From assembly GCF_016774335.1 (NCBI RefSeq), contig NZ_JAETWA010000042.1, positions 137,121 through 201,120 of the forward strand: a stretch of DNA of 64,000 nucleotides, read 5' to 3'. This stretch comes from Luteimonas saliphila. GTDB taxonomy: Bacteria; Pseudomonadota; Gammaproteobacteria; Xanthomonadales; Xanthomonadaceae. Position 1 is the stretch's first letter. Every line of letters starts with the position of its first letter. The notes under the pieces are model-generated. The model was not told the origin of the DNA. It did not search any database and worked only from the letters and a program-made list of their open reading frames with translations. Shown piece by piece: positions 9,280 through 21,224 of the stretch. A program made the translations under genes and the position numbers.

Positions 9280-10919
9280 GACGCGCGCCCGTCTTCGGCT
9301 TCCTGCAGCGCGCGCCACTGCACCTTGCCGGTGGCGCTGCGCGGCAGGGCGGTGCGGAACTCGATCGCGTGCGGCACCTTGTACGCGGCCATGTGCCCGC
9401 GCGCCCATTCGATGATGTCGGCTTCGCTGGCATCGTGGCCATCGCGCAGTACGACGACCGCCTTGGCGCTTTCGCCGCGGTGCGGGTCGCGGGTGCCGAT
9501 GACGCAGGCCTCCTGCACCGCCGGATGCCCGTACAGCAGCGCTTCGACTTCGGCCGGCCAGATCTTGAAACCCGAGGCGTTGATCATGCGCTTGAGCCGG
9601 TCGACCATGAAGAAGTAGCCCTCCTCGTCGACATAGGCGAGGTCGCCGGTGCGCAGGAAACGCTTGCCGTCGATCTCGACGAACGTCTCCCGGTCGTCGC
9701 CCGGGCGGCCGTGGTAGCCGAGCATCACCTGCGGTCCGCAGGTGACGATTTCGCCGACTTCGCCCGGCGGCAGGTCCTCCAGCGTCTGCGGATCGACCAC
9801 CCGCGCGTCGGTGTCGAAGATCGGCAGGCCCAGGCACTGCGGCTTCGGCCGGTGCACCGGGTTGAGGTGGGTCGGCGCCATGGTTTCCGACAGGCCGTAG
9901 CCTTCCACGTAGTCCAGCCCCCACAGCTCGCGGATGCGTTCGGCGACCGCTTTCGGCATCGCCGCGCCGCCGCCGGTGAGCAGGTGCATCGAGGACAGGT
10001 CATGGCCCGACAGGTCCTGGGCGAGGAAATCCATCAGCATGGTCGGGATCGCGGTCCACGCGCCGGCGCGGTGGCGTTCGATCAGCATCGCCGCGCAGCG
10101 CCGGTCCCAGCGGGTCATCACCACGATGGTGTTGCCGCGGTAGACCGGTGTGTTGACGCCGTTCTGCAGCCCGGTGACGTGGAACATCGGCAGGCTGGCC
10201 AGGACCACGATGTCCTTGGGCGCGAAGCACCATTCCGGACCGGCGACCGTGGTGTGCATCACGCTGCGGTGGGTGTGCAGGCAACCCTTCGGATGGCCGG
10301 TGGTGCCGGAGGTGTAGGGCATCATCGCGAGGTCGTCGGGGCCGGCGAGGTGCGCGCAGGGAACCAGGTCTTCGGCCAGCGCGTCGGCCCAGGCGACGGC
10401 GCCGTCGATAACGGCGCGTGGCAGCGCCACCACCTCGGGCAGCGGCAGGTCGGTGCCGGCGTCGATGTAGTCCGAGTAGTTGGCGACGACGACATGGTCG
10501 AGCAGCTCGCCCTTCAGCGGCAGCAGCTCGGGCGCGAGTTCCTGCGCGACCAGCGCGGTCCGCGCGCCGCTGTCGCGCACGATGTGCCGCACTTCCTCCA
10601 GCCGGTTCATGCTGTTGACCGGCACCATCACCGCGTCCGCGCGCAGGATGGCATACAGCGCGACCACGAACTGCGGGCAGTTCTGCATGAACAGCGCGAC
10701 GCGGTCGCCACGCGCCACACCGCAGCGCTGCTGCAGGAAGCCGGCGAGCGCGGTCGCCTGGACATCGAGCTGCGCGTAGGTCAGTTCCCCGCCGTAGTAG
10801 AGGGTGGCGGGACGCGACGGGTAGCGACGCGCACTGATCGCGAGGTTCTCGTACAGCGAGGTCTGCGGCAGTTCCAGGTGGCGGGGCAGGCCGGGCGGCC
10901 AGTGCGGCGAAGGCTTCAT
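9276..10919 (-). CDS. Acyl-CoA synthetase (AMP-forming)
   Basis: A 547-residue ANL-family ligase that activates a carboxylic acid with ATP and CoA. The P-loop-like motif YTSGTTGHPKG lies near residues 199-209. The adenylate-binding region is EGYGLSE, the hinge is RTGDLAYVDEEGYFFMVDR, then KRMINASGFKIWPAEVE, and the catalytic lysine is in RSATGKVQW close to the C-terminus. An AGGAG ribosome site precedes ATG 10919. It is the likely entry enzyme of the catabolic island. The sequence does not tell whether the acid is linear, branched, cyclic or aromatic. Confidence 0.9.
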   Translation of the reverse strand: MKPSPHWPPGLPRHLELPQTSLYENLAISARRYPSRPATLYYGGELTYAQLDVQATALAGFLQQRCGVARGDRVALFMQNCPQFVVALYAILRADAVMVPVNSMNRLEEVRHIVRDSGARTALVAQELAPELLPLKGELLDHVVVANYSDYIDAGTDLPLPEVVALPRAVIDGAVAWADALAEDLVPCAHLAGPDDLAMMPYTSGTTGHPKGCLHTHRSVMHTTVAGPEWCFAPKDIVVLASLPMFHVTGLQNGVNTPVYRGNTIVVMTRWDRRCAAMLIERHRAGAWTAIPTMLMDFLAQDLSGHDLSSMHLLTGGGAAMPKAVAERIRELWGLDYVEGYGLSETMAPTHLNPVHRPKPQCLGLPIFDTDARVVDPQTLEDLPPGEVGEIVTCGPQVMLGYHGRPGDDRETFVEIDGKRFLRTGDLAYVDEEGYFFMVDRLKRMINASGFKIWPAEVEALLYGHPAVQEACVIGTRDPHRGESAKAVVVLRDGHDASEADIIEWARGHMAAYKVPHAIEFRTALPRSATGKVQWRALQEAEDGRAS

Positions 10920-10952
10920 CGGGCTTGGCTCCTGTGTCGTCGTGTCGGCGGC

Positions 10953-11948
10953 TCAGTCGGGCTGCTGCGGCACGATCACCAGCTTGCCGACGGCTTCGCG
11001 TCCGAGCAGGGCCTCGAGCGCGGCTGGCGCCTGCGACAGCGGATAGCGCCGCGAGATCAGTGGCCGCAGCGCGCCTTCGCGCAACCAGGCCAGCAGCTGG
11101 CGGGTGTTGACGGCATTGGCCTCGGGTTCGCGGCGCACGAACTCGCCCCAGAACACGCCGACCAGCGCGCTGCCCTTGAGCAGCAGCAGGTTGGCCGGCA
11201 GCTTCGGGATGCCGCCTGCGGCGAAGCCCACGACCAGGTAGCGCCCGCGCCAGCCGACACTGCGCAATGCCGCTTCGGCGATGTCGCCGCCGACCGGGTC
11301 GTAGACGATGTCGACGCCGCGACCGCCGGTGAGGGCCTTGAGCCGGTCGCGGAAATCCTCCGCGGTGTAGTCGACCGCTTCGTCCGCGCCACGCGACAGC
11401 GCCGCTTCGCGCTTGGCCTCGCTCGAGGCCGCCGCGATCACGCGCAGGCCCATGCGCTTGCCCAGTTCGACCGCGGCCAGGCCGACGCCGCCACCGGCGC
11501 CGAGCACCAGCAGGGTCTCGCCGGGCCTGGCTTCGGCGCGATCCTTCAACGCGTGCCAGGACGTGCCGTAGGTCAGCAGGAAGCTGCCGGCGAGTTCCAG
11601 TTCGGCGTCGCCGGTATCGCCGGGCAGTGCAACGACATGCCCGGCCTCGGCGATCACCTCCTCGGCATAGGCGCCGAAGGCGGCGCTGCCCACCACCTTG
11701 TCGCCGACCGCGGGCGAGGCAACGTCTTCGCCGACCGCGGTCACGGTGCCGGAGAACTCGGCGCCGGGCGCGAACGGGAACTCCGGCCGGAACTGGTACT
11801 TGCCCGCGACCATCAGCGCGTCGGGGAAGTTGACCGCGGCCACGCGCACGCGTACTCGCACCTGGCCGGGACCCGGTTCGGGCAGCGGCATGTCCCTGAG
11901 CTGCAGCGAATCGGGCGTGCCCCAGGCTTCGCAGACGACGGCTTTCAT
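10953..11948 (-). CDS. NADPH:quinone oxidoreductase-like MDR protein
   Basis: A 331-residue zinc-free medium-chain reductase. The N-terminal catalytic-domain pattern is RVRVAAVNFPDALMVAGKYQ with FAPGAEFSG. The nucleotide-binding motif is GAGGGVGLAAVELGKRMG, and the C-terminus is typical (APAALEALLGREAVGKLVI). No zinc-ligand cysteines are seen, which fits the QOR/enoyl-reductase group. In this operon it may reduce an enoyl or quinone intermediate. It sits between the ligase (33 bp) and the IclR gene (21 bp). Confidence 0.85.
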   Translation of the reverse strand: MKAVVCEAWGTPDSLQLRDMPLPEPGPGQVRVRVRVAAVNFPDALMVAGKYQFRPEFPFAPGAEFSGTVTAVGEDVASPAVGDKVVGSAAFGAYAEEVIAEAGHVVALPGDTGDAELELAGSFLLTYGTSWHALKDRAEARPGETLLVLGAGGGVGLAAVELGKRMGLRVIAAASSEAKREAALSRGADEAVDYTAEDFRDRLKALTGGRGVDIVYDPVGGDIAEAALRSVGWRGRYLVVGFAAGGIPKLPANLLLLKGSALVGVFWGEFVRREPEANAVNTRQLLAWLREGALRPLISRRYPLSQAPAALEALLGREAVGKLVIVPQQPD

Positions 11949-11969
11949 TGCGGTGGATCCCCCCTGGTG

Positions 11970-12803
11970 TCAGAAGCGGCCTTCGGTGGCCTCGTAGACG
12001 CGGTTGCGCAGCGCCACCAGCTTCGGACCGAAGTCCTGCACCAGCTTCTCGCGCGTCATCACCGAGACGCGGCCGCTGATGTTGAAAGCGAAGTGGCGGG
12101 TGCGGTCGGCCGAGACCATCGGCACGCCGACCGCGAACACGTCCGGATTCCAGTCGCCCAGCGAGAACACGAAACCGTAGGTCTCGTAGTCCTGGCGCGC
12201 GCGCTCGATGCCGGCGCGGATCTTCGGCCAGGCCTCGGCGCTGCTGGTGCGCGCCAGTTCGGCCAGGCGCTGTTCGAAGATCTCGCGCGGTCGCGCGGCG
12301 AGGTCGGCGCGGCCGAGCGCGGTGGTGCCGTGCGGCACGCGCGCGCCCTTTTCCAGACGCAGGTTGAAGGTCTCGTCGCCCTGGCAGACCGCCAGCAGCA
12401 GCATGCGCAGGCCCTCGGGCACCGCCAGCATGACCGCGGCCTGGGTGTAGTCGGCCAGTTCCTGCATCAGCGGCAGGGCGGTGTCGACCACGTCGTGGCC
12501 GGCCATGTAGGCGTGGCCGAGGCCGAGCACGGCGGGACCGAGCGCGTACTTCTCCAGGGTGGGCGAGTACTCGAGGTAGCCGAGCGCCGCCAGCGTCTGG
12601 GTGAGCCGCGACACGGTCGCCTTGGGCAGCCTGGTGCGCCGGGCGATGTCCTGGTTGCCCAGGTAGCGGTTGTCCGGCGTGCCGCGCGTGCGCTCGAAGC
12701 AGCGCAGGATCGAGAACGCCCGCACCACCGAGTTCACCAGCTGCGGGTTGCGGCCGTCGGCGTCGGTGCTCAGCGTGTGGATCTCGCGCCTGGGGTTGCC
12801 CAT
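11970..12803 (-). CDS. IclR-family transcriptional regulator
   Basis: This 277-residue regulator has an N-terminal winged helix-turn-helix (about 20-85, with IARRTRLPKATVSRLTQTLAALGYLEY) and a C-terminal effector-binding GAF-like domain. IclR proteins usually act as tetramers on pairs of palindromes and respond to small aromatic or aliphatic acids. It lies 1 bp behind the ACAD10/11-like gene in the leftward operon. The four 15-bp palindromes at 14045-14223 are its most likely targets, which would make it autoregulatory; that link is inferred. Confidence 0.9.
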   Translation of the reverse strand: MGNPRREIHTLSTDADGRNPQLVNSVVRAFSILRCFERTRGTPDNRYLGNQDIARRTRLPKATVSRLTQTLAALGYLEYSPTLEKYALGPAVLGLGHAYMAGHDVVDTALPLMQELADYTQAAVMLAVPEGLRMLLLAVCQGDETFNLRLEKGARVPHGTTALGRADLAARPREIFEQRLAELARTSSAEAWPKIRAGIERARQDYETYGFVFSLGDWNPDVFAVGVPMVSADRTRHFAFNISGRVSVMTREKLVQDFGPKLVALRNRVYEATEGRF

Positions 12804-12804
12804 C

Positions 12805-14040
<1,236 letters not shown>

Positions 14041-14044
14041 AAAG

Positions 14045-14059
14045 TTCCGTATAACGAAA
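14045..14059. promoter_or_regulatory. Operator-like palindrome A (IclR candidate)
   Basis: TTCCGTATAACGAAA closely fits the palindrome TTCCRTATWACGGAA. It lies about +15 to +29 from the predicted leftward start site and 4 bp before the ACAD10/11-like ATG. It is 20 bp, centre to centre, from palindrome D. Confidence 0.65.
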
Positions 14060-14064
14060 CGTAG

Positions 14065-14079
14065 TTCCATCAATTGGAA
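14065..14079. promoter_or_regulatory. Operator-like palindrome D (IclR candidate)
   Basis: TTCCATCAATTGGAA has perfect 5-bp arms TTCCA/TGGAA. It covers the predicted leftward transcription start near 14074 and mirrors palindrome C on the other side. Confidence 0.6.
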
Positions 14080-14080
14080 G

Positions 14081-14110
14081 ATCCTACTTCCGCCTGGGCC
14101 ACGAGTGCAA
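14081..14110 (-). promoter_or_regulatory. Predicted leftward promoter of the catabolic island
   Basis: On the reverse strand TTGCAC (14110-14105) and TAGGAT (14086-14081) are separated by 18 bp. The start would fall near 14074, giving a leader of about 35 nt to ATG 14040. Confidence 0.6.
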
Positions 14111-14158
14111 GCGTTTGAAAATCAGGAGATATCTTGTGCATCGCAGCATACATTCCGC

Positions 14159-14187
14159 TTGCAGGGTCTTCAGTGGCAGGCTAGATT
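14159..14187 (+). promoter_or_regulatory. Predicted rightward promoter of the catabolic island
   Basis: TTGCAG (14159-14164) and TAGATT (14182-14187) are separated by 17 bp. The start would fall near 14194, giving a leader of about 35 nt to GTG 14229, matching the leftward promoter. Confidence 0.6.
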
Positions 14188-14188
14188 A

Positions 14189-14203
14189 TTCCGAAATGCA
14201 GAA
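14189..14203. promoter_or_regulatory. Operator-like palindrome C (IclR candidate)
   Basis: TTCCGAAATGCAGAA is a weaker copy, with 11 of 15 positions matching TTCCGTATTACGGAA. It covers the predicted rightward start site and lies 20 bp, centre to centre, from palindrome B. Confidence 0.5.
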
Positions 14204-14208
14204 TTAAG

Positions 14209-14223
14209 TTCCATATTACGGAA
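14209..14223. promoter_or_regulatory. Operator-like palindrome B (IclR candidate)
   Basis: TTCCATATTACGGAA is a near-perfect palindrome ending 5 bp before the GTG at 14229. Its GGAA also provides the only Shine-Dalgarno-like sequence for that gene, as palindrome A does for the divergent gene. Confidence 0.65.
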
Positions 14224-14228
14224 TTAAA

Positions 14229-14969
14229 GTGACGAATGCGACCCCGCCACGACCGCCCAGCCTGCACCTGCTCGTGCGGCGCGAGGACATCGATCCCGAA
14301 CGCCTGGGCGGGCGCGTAGTCGTGGTGATCGACGTGCTGTTCGCCACTTCGACCATCGTCCGCGCGCTGGGCGCCGGGCTGGCCGCCATCTATCCCGCCA
14401 GCGACGACGACGACGCCCGCCAGGCCGCACGGCGGCGGCCGGATGCGGTCGTGGCGGGCGAATACCTTGCGCGCACTCTGCCGGACCACGCCCCGCCCAC
14501 GCCACTGGCGCTGGCGGCACGGCTGCACGAGGGTGGCGAACTGGTGTACTTCACGACCAACGGCACCCGCGCCATCGCCGCCTGCCGCGCCGCCGCCGCC
14601 GTGTACGCGGGCGCGCTGACCAACGCCGCCGCGCTCGCGCGCCACATCGCGCGCGAACACCCGGGCATGCCGGTGCTGCTGGTCTGCGCGGGATCGATGG
14701 GGCGCTTCTGCGTCGAGGATTTCGTCGGCGCCGGCCATCTTGCGCGCGCGCTGCGCCGCTGCGCCGAGTACGCTCCCACCGATGCCGCGCTCGGCGCCGA
14801 GTTCGCCAGCCTGGGCGTCGAACCTGGCGCCGCGCTGGCCGGCTCGCGCGTCGGCCGCATGCTCGCCCGCGCGGGCCTGGGCGAGGAGATCGCGCATGCC
14901 GCGGACTGCGACAGCTGCGAGGTGGTGCCGGTGCTGCGCGACGGCGTGCTGGTGAGGGCGGCGGCATGA
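14229..14969 (+). CDS. ComB-like 2-phosphosulfolactate phosphatase family protein
   Basis: This 246-residue protein matches the ComB family by VVVVIDVLFATSTIVRAL near the N-terminus and VYFTTNGTRAIAAC around 105-118, plus the Cys-rich end ADCDSCEVVPVL. Family members remove phosphate from 2-phosphosulfolactate in coenzyme M synthesis, but many bacterial homologues have no assigned substrate, and coenzyme M synthesis is not expected here. It opens the rightward catabolic operon and overlaps the kinase gene as ATGA. That position suggests action on a phosphorylated pathway intermediate, which is inference. The start is GTG, placed by the promoter and by palindrome B. Confidence 0.75.
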   Translation: MTNATPPRPPSLHLLVRREDIDPERLGGRVVVVIDVLFATSTIVRALGAGLAAIYPASDDDDARQAARRRPDAVVAGEYLARTLPDHAPPTPLALAARLHEGGELVYFTTNGTRAIAACRAAAAVYAGALTNAAALARHIAREHPGMPVLLVCAGSMGRFCVEDFVGAGHLARALRRCAEYAPTDAALGAEFASLGVEPGAALAGSRVGRMLARAGLGEEIAHAADCDSCEVVPVLRDGVLVRAAA

Positions 14970-16024
14970 GCGGCCCCTCGCCATTTCCTGCGGTCGAGGC
15001 GAACGGGGCGCGGCTCCAGGCCTGGCTGCAGGCACGGCTGGAAGGCTTCGGCGGCGGATTGCAGGTCGACCGGCTCCACGGCGGTCGCTCCAATCCCGGA
15101 TGGCGCCTGCGCACCGCCGAACGCGACTGCGTGCTGCGCGCGCGTCCCGGCCCGCGCGATCGGCTGCTGCCGTCCGCGCACGCGATCGAGCGTGAGTTCC
15201 GCGTGCAGCAGGCGCTGGCCGGCAGCGGCGTGCCGGTTCCGGCGGTGCACGTACTGTGCGAGGACGAATCGATCATCGGCGCGGGCTTCTACGTCATGGA
15301 TTTCGCCGACGGCGAGATCTTCCGCGAGCAGGCGATGCCCGGCCAGTCGCGCAATGGTCGCGCCGCGCGCTACGACGCGATGAACACCGCGATCGCGACC
15401 CTGCACGGGCTCGACGTGGATGCGCTCGGCCTGCGCGACTACGGTCGCGGCGGGCAGTACTTCGCCCGCCAGATCGACCGCTGGACGCGCCAGTACGCGG
15501 CCAGTCGCGACGGCACGATCGAGGCGATGGATCGCCTGATAGCGTGGCTGTCGGCGCACGTGCCGCACGAGGACGACGAACCGGTGGCGCTGGTCCATGG
15601 CGACTTCCGCCTCGACAACCTGGTGTTCGCCAAGGGCGAGCCCCGCGTGCTCGCGGTGCTCGACTGGGAGTTGTCCACGCTCGGCCATCCGCTGGCCGAC
15701 TTCGCCTACCACGTGATGAGTTGGCACATCACGCCAGGTTTCCTCACCGGGCTCGGCGGGCTGGACCTCGATGCGCTGGGCATCCCCGACGAGCGCGCCT
15801 ACGTCCAGGCCTACGAGCGCCGCACCGGGCGCGATGCCGGCGCGCACTGGGATTTCTGCCTGGCCTACAACCTGTTCCGGCTGGCCGCGATCCTGCAGGG
15901 CGTCGGCGCGCGCGCGCGCGCCGGCATGGCTACCGATCCGGATGCGCCGCGTTTCGCGGCGCAGGTGCCGATGCTGGCCGAACTCGGCTGGCGTTTCGCG
16001 CAGCGCGCGCAGGGCGATGCGTGA
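14966..16024 (+). CDS. ACAD10/11-type phosphotransferase (APH fold)
   Basis: A 352-residue aminoglycoside-phosphotransferase-fold kinase. Brenner's motif LVHGDFRLDNLVF lies near residues 209-221, with the metal-binding LDWELSTLGHPLADFAY downstream (about 231-248). An ATP-loop-like GGRSNPGWRL is near the N-terminus. This is the domain fused to ACAD in human ACAD10/11 and similar to LvaA in levulinate catabolism, where the kinase phosphorylates the 4-hydroxyl of a hydroxyacyl-CoA. Its probable partner, a separate ACAD10/11-like protein, is divergently encoded. Antibiotic modification is unlikely in this setting. Confidence 0.85.
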   Translation: MSGPSPFPAVEANGARLQAWLQARLEGFGGGLQVDRLHGGRSNPGWRLRTAERDCVLRARPGPRDRLLPSAHAIEREFRVQQALAGSGVPVPAVHVLCEDESIIGAGFYVMDFADGEIFREQAMPGQSRNGRAARYDAMNTAIATLHGLDVDALGLRDYGRGGQYFARQIDRWTRQYAASRDGTIEAMDRLIAWLSAHVPHEDDEPVALVHGDFRLDNLVFAKGEPRVLAVLDWELSTLGHPLADFAYHVMSWHITPGFLTGLGGLDLDALGIPDERAYVQAYERRTGRDAGAHWDFCLAYNLFRLAAILQGVGARARAGMATDPDAPRFAAQVPMLAELGWRFAQRAQGDA

Positions 16025-16079
16025 ACGCGATGCGCACCCCGATTCCCGACGTTTTCCCCTACGGCAAGGCGCAGTCACC

Positions 16080-18187
<2,108 letters not shown>

Positions 18188-18191
<4 letters not shown>

Positions 18192-19378
18192 GGTCCGCAG
18201 TGAAAGAAGCCGTCATCGTCTCCACCGCGCGCACCGGACTGGCCAAGAGCTGGAGGGGCGCACTGAACCTGAGCCACGGCGCCACCGTCGGCGGTCACGT
18301 GGTGCGACACGCGGTCGAACGCGCCGCGATCGAGCCGGCCGAGGTCGAGGACGTGATCATGGGCTGCGCCTGGCCCGAGGGCGCGACCGGCAGCAACATC
18401 GCGCGCCAGGTCGCGATCCGCGCCGGACTGCCGGCGAGCGTGCCGGGCGCCACCGTCAACCGCTTCTGCGCCTCGGGACTGCAGGCCATCGCCCAGACCG
18501 CGCAGCGCATCGTCGCCGGCGAGGGCGAGGTGTTCGTCGCCGGTGGCGTGGAGTGCATCTCCACCGTGCAGAACACGATCAACCAGCACATGCTCGAAGA
18601 CACGTGGATGCAGCGGCACTACCCGGCGATCTACATGCCGATGCTGCACACCGCCGAGAACGTGGCCAGGCGCTACGGCATCGACCGCGAGCGCCAGGAC
18701 CGCTACGGCGTGGAGAGCCAGGTGCGCGCCGCCGCCGCGCAGGCCGCCGGTCGCTTCGACGACGAGATCGTGCCGATCACCGTGCGCATGGCCGTGGCCG
18801 ACCCGGTCACCCGGGCGATGGGCACGCGCGAAGTCACGCTGTCGGCCGACGAGGGCATCCGCGCCGACACGAACTACGAAGGCGTGTCGAAGATCCGCAC
18901 CGCGGTGCCGGGCGGTGTGATCTCGGCGGGAAATGCCAGCCAGTTTTCCGATGGCGCATCGGCCTGCGTGCTGATGTCCGCGGACGCGGCGCAACGCAGG
19001 GGCCTGCACCCGCTGGGCGCGTTCCGCGACTTTGCGGTCGCCGGCTGCGAGGCCGACGAGATGGGTATCGGCCCCGTGCACGCCGTGCCGAAGTTGCTGA
19101 AGAACGCCGGCCTCGGCGTCGACGACATCGGCCTGTGGGAACTCAACGAGGCGTTCGCGGTGCAGGTGCTGTATTGCATGGACAAGCTCGGCATTCCGCA
19201 CGACCGGCTCAACGTCGACGGCGGCGCGATCGCGGTCGGCCATCCCTACGGCGTCAGCGGTGCGCGGCTGGTCGGCCATGCGCTGATCGAAGGCAAGCGC
19301 CGCGGAGTGAAGCACGTGGTCGTCACCATGTGCGTCGGCGGCGGGCAGGGCGCGGCCGGGCTGTTCGAGGTCCTCTGA
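18188..19378 (+). CDS. Acetyl-CoA acyltransferase (thiolase)
   Basis: A 396-residue degradative thiolase that cleaves 3-oxoacyl-CoA with CoA. The nucleophile is Cys94 in [10 protein letters not shown], His352 lies in [10 protein letters not shown], and the acid/base Cys382 is in CVGGGQG; NEAF is also present. The start overlaps the FadB-like stop as ATGA, so the two subunits of a trifunctional-type complex are made together. An in-frame GTG at 18200 is an alternative start. Substrate chain type cannot be read from sequence. Confidence 0.93.
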
Positions 19379-19383
19379 CGGCA

Positions 19384-21213
19384 ATGACCGGCCTGCTCAT
19401 CTCGCGCGAAGACCTGCGCTTCCAGTTGTACGACTGGCTGGGCGTGGAGGCGCTGTTGCAGGCGCCGCGCTTCGCGGCGCATTCGCGCGAGGTGTTCGAT
19501 GCGGTGATCGACAGTTGCGAGCGGCTGGCTGCGGACGTGTTCGCGCCTTGCAACCAGGCGGCGGACCGGCAGGAGCCGCAGTTCGACGGCGAGCGCGTCG
19601 CGGTGTTGCCGCAGGTAGCGCAGGCCGTGCGCGCCTTCGCCGACAGCGGCCTGCTGGCCGCGACCCAGGATGATGCGGTCGGCGGCATGCAGTTGCCGGT
19701 GGTGATCGAGAAGGCGGCGCTGGCCGGGTTGTACGCGGCCAACATCGGTGCCTGTGCGTATCCCGCGCTGACCATCGGCAACGCCTCGCTGTTGCTCGCG
19801 CACGGATCGCCCGCGCAGATCGAGGCGTTCGCGTTGCCGCAACTTCGCGGCGAATGGACCGGCACCATGTGCCTGTCCGAACCGCAGGCGGGATCGTCGC
19901 TGTCCGACATCACCACGCGCGCCGAATTCGAATGCGAATCGCAGCTGGGGCCGCAGTACCGGCTGGCCGGTCGCAAGATGTGGATCTCCGGTGGCGAGCA
20001 CGAGATCCTCGGCAACATCGTTCACCTCGTGCTGGCCAAGGTGCCGGATACGGACGGCAAGCTGCCGCCGGGCACCAAGGGCATTTCACTGTTCATCGTG
20101 CCGCGTTCGCTCCCCGGCGCGGACGGTGGTGCGGGCGAACGCAACGACGTCAGCCTCGCCGGACTCAACCACAAGCTGGGTTACCGGGCGGCGGTCAACT
20201 GCGCGCTCAACTTCGGCGAAGGTCGCTTCACGCCGGGTGGCCGTGCGGGCGCGATCGGCTACCTGGTCGGCAGGCCGGGCGACGGACTGGCCTGCATGTT
20301 CCACCTGATGGACGAGGCGCGGATCGGCGTCGGCCTCGGGGCGGCGGCGCTGGGATACACCGCGTGGCTGCACGCGCTCGACTACGCGCGCAACCGCCCG
20401 CAGGGACGCCTGCCGGGGCCGGCCGGCAAGGATCCCACGCAACCGCAGGTGCCCCTGGTCGCGCACGCGGACGTGCGCCGGATGCTGCTGGCGCAGAAGT
20501 GCTATGCCGAAGGCGGGCTCGGGCTGGTGCTGTACTGCGCGAAGCTGGTGGACGAGGCGCGCATCGCGCGCGAGGCCGGCGACGCCGCGATGGCGGTCGA
20601 ACGTGGACGGCTGCTGGACATCCTGACCCCGATCGCGAAGAGCTGGCCGTCCCAGTGGTGCCTGGCCGGCAACGACCTCGCCATCCAGGTCCACGGCGGC
20701 TACGGCTACACGCGCGACTACAAGCTCGAGCAGTTCTGGCGCGACAACCGTCTCAACGCCATCCACGAAGGCGCGCACGGCATCCAGGGCATCGACCTGC
20801 TCGGACGCAAGGTGGCGATGGATGGCGGTGCCGCGTTCGACGCCTACAGCGCCCTGCTGGAATCGGATATCGCGCGTGGCCTCGACTCGCGCCATGCCGA
20901 CTGGGCCGAGGCGCTCGCGACGCGACTGGCGCGCCTGCGCGAGGTCACCGCGCAACTGCTTGCCGTGCCCGATCCGGTCGCGCGGCTGGCGAACGCGACG
21001 CCCTACCTGGAAGCCTTCGGCCACGTCACCGTGGCCTGGGTCTGGCTGGGGCAGGCGCTGGCGCTGGGCACGCACGACGACGACTTCGCGCAGGGCAAGC
21101 GACAGGCTGCGCGCTGGTTCATGCAGTGGGAACTGCCGCGCGTGGATGCGTGGCTCGACCGCCTGGCCGACAACGACGACACCGCGCTGGCGATGCGCGA
21201 CGCATGGTTCTGA
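19384..21213 (+). CDS. Acyl-CoA dehydrogenase, long DmdC-like form
   Basis: This 609-residue FAD enzyme is longer than the 380-residue core because it carries a C-terminal alpha-helical extension, as in DmdC and FadE5-like proteins. Visible parts are the FAD/substrate region GTMCLSEPQAGSSLSDI, KMWISGGEHEI, and the core end VHGGYGYTRDYKLEQFWRDNRLNAIHEGAHGIQGIDLLGRK. There the IHEG glutamate is the expected catalytic base. It begins 5 bp after the thiolase stop. It is the one dehydrogenase in the operon with a canonical base, so it may perform the standard alpha,beta-desaturation. Confidence 0.9.
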   Translation: MTGLLISREDLRFQLYDWLGVEALLQAPRFAAHSREVFDAVIDSCERLAADVFAPCNQAADRQEPQFDGERVAVLPQVAQAVRAFADSGLLAATQDDAVGGMQLPVVIEKAALAGLYAANIGACAYPALTIGNASLLLAHGSPAQIEAFALPQLRGEWTGTMCLSEPQAGSSLSDITTRAEFECESQLGPQYRLAGRKMWISGGEHEILGNIVHLVLAKVPDTDGKLPPGTKGISLFIVPRSLPGADGGAGERNDVSLAGLNHKLGYRAAVNCALNFGEGRFTPGGRAGAIGYLVGRPGDGLACMFHLMDEARIGVGLGAAALGYTAWLHALDYARNRPQGRLPGPAGKDPTQPQVPLVAHADVRRMLLAQKCYAEGGLGLVLYCAKLVDEARIAREAGDAAMAVERGRLLDILTPIAKSWPSQWCLAGNDLAIQVHGGYGYTRDYKLEQFWRDNRLNAIHEGAHGIQGIDLLGRKVAMDGGAAFDAYSALLESDIARGLDSRHADWAEALATRLARLREVTAQLLAVPDPVARLANATPYLEAFGHVTVAWVWLGQALALGTHDDDFAQGKRQAARWFMQWELPRVDAWLDRLADNDDTALAMRDAWF

Positions 21214-21224
21214 AGGAGCACGAC

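Noticed and set aside
14041..14073. Longer N-terminus for the ACAD10/11-like protein (ATG 14070 or TTG 14073)
   Set aside because: The added residues would be encoded by palindrome A and would leave almost no leader after the predicted start site. ATG 14040 fits the mirror-image layout.
14966..16024. Aminoglycoside resistance gene
   Set aside because: The fold is that of APH kinases, but the motif spacing and context match the ACAD10/11-type acyl-CoA kinase, not an antibiotic kinase.
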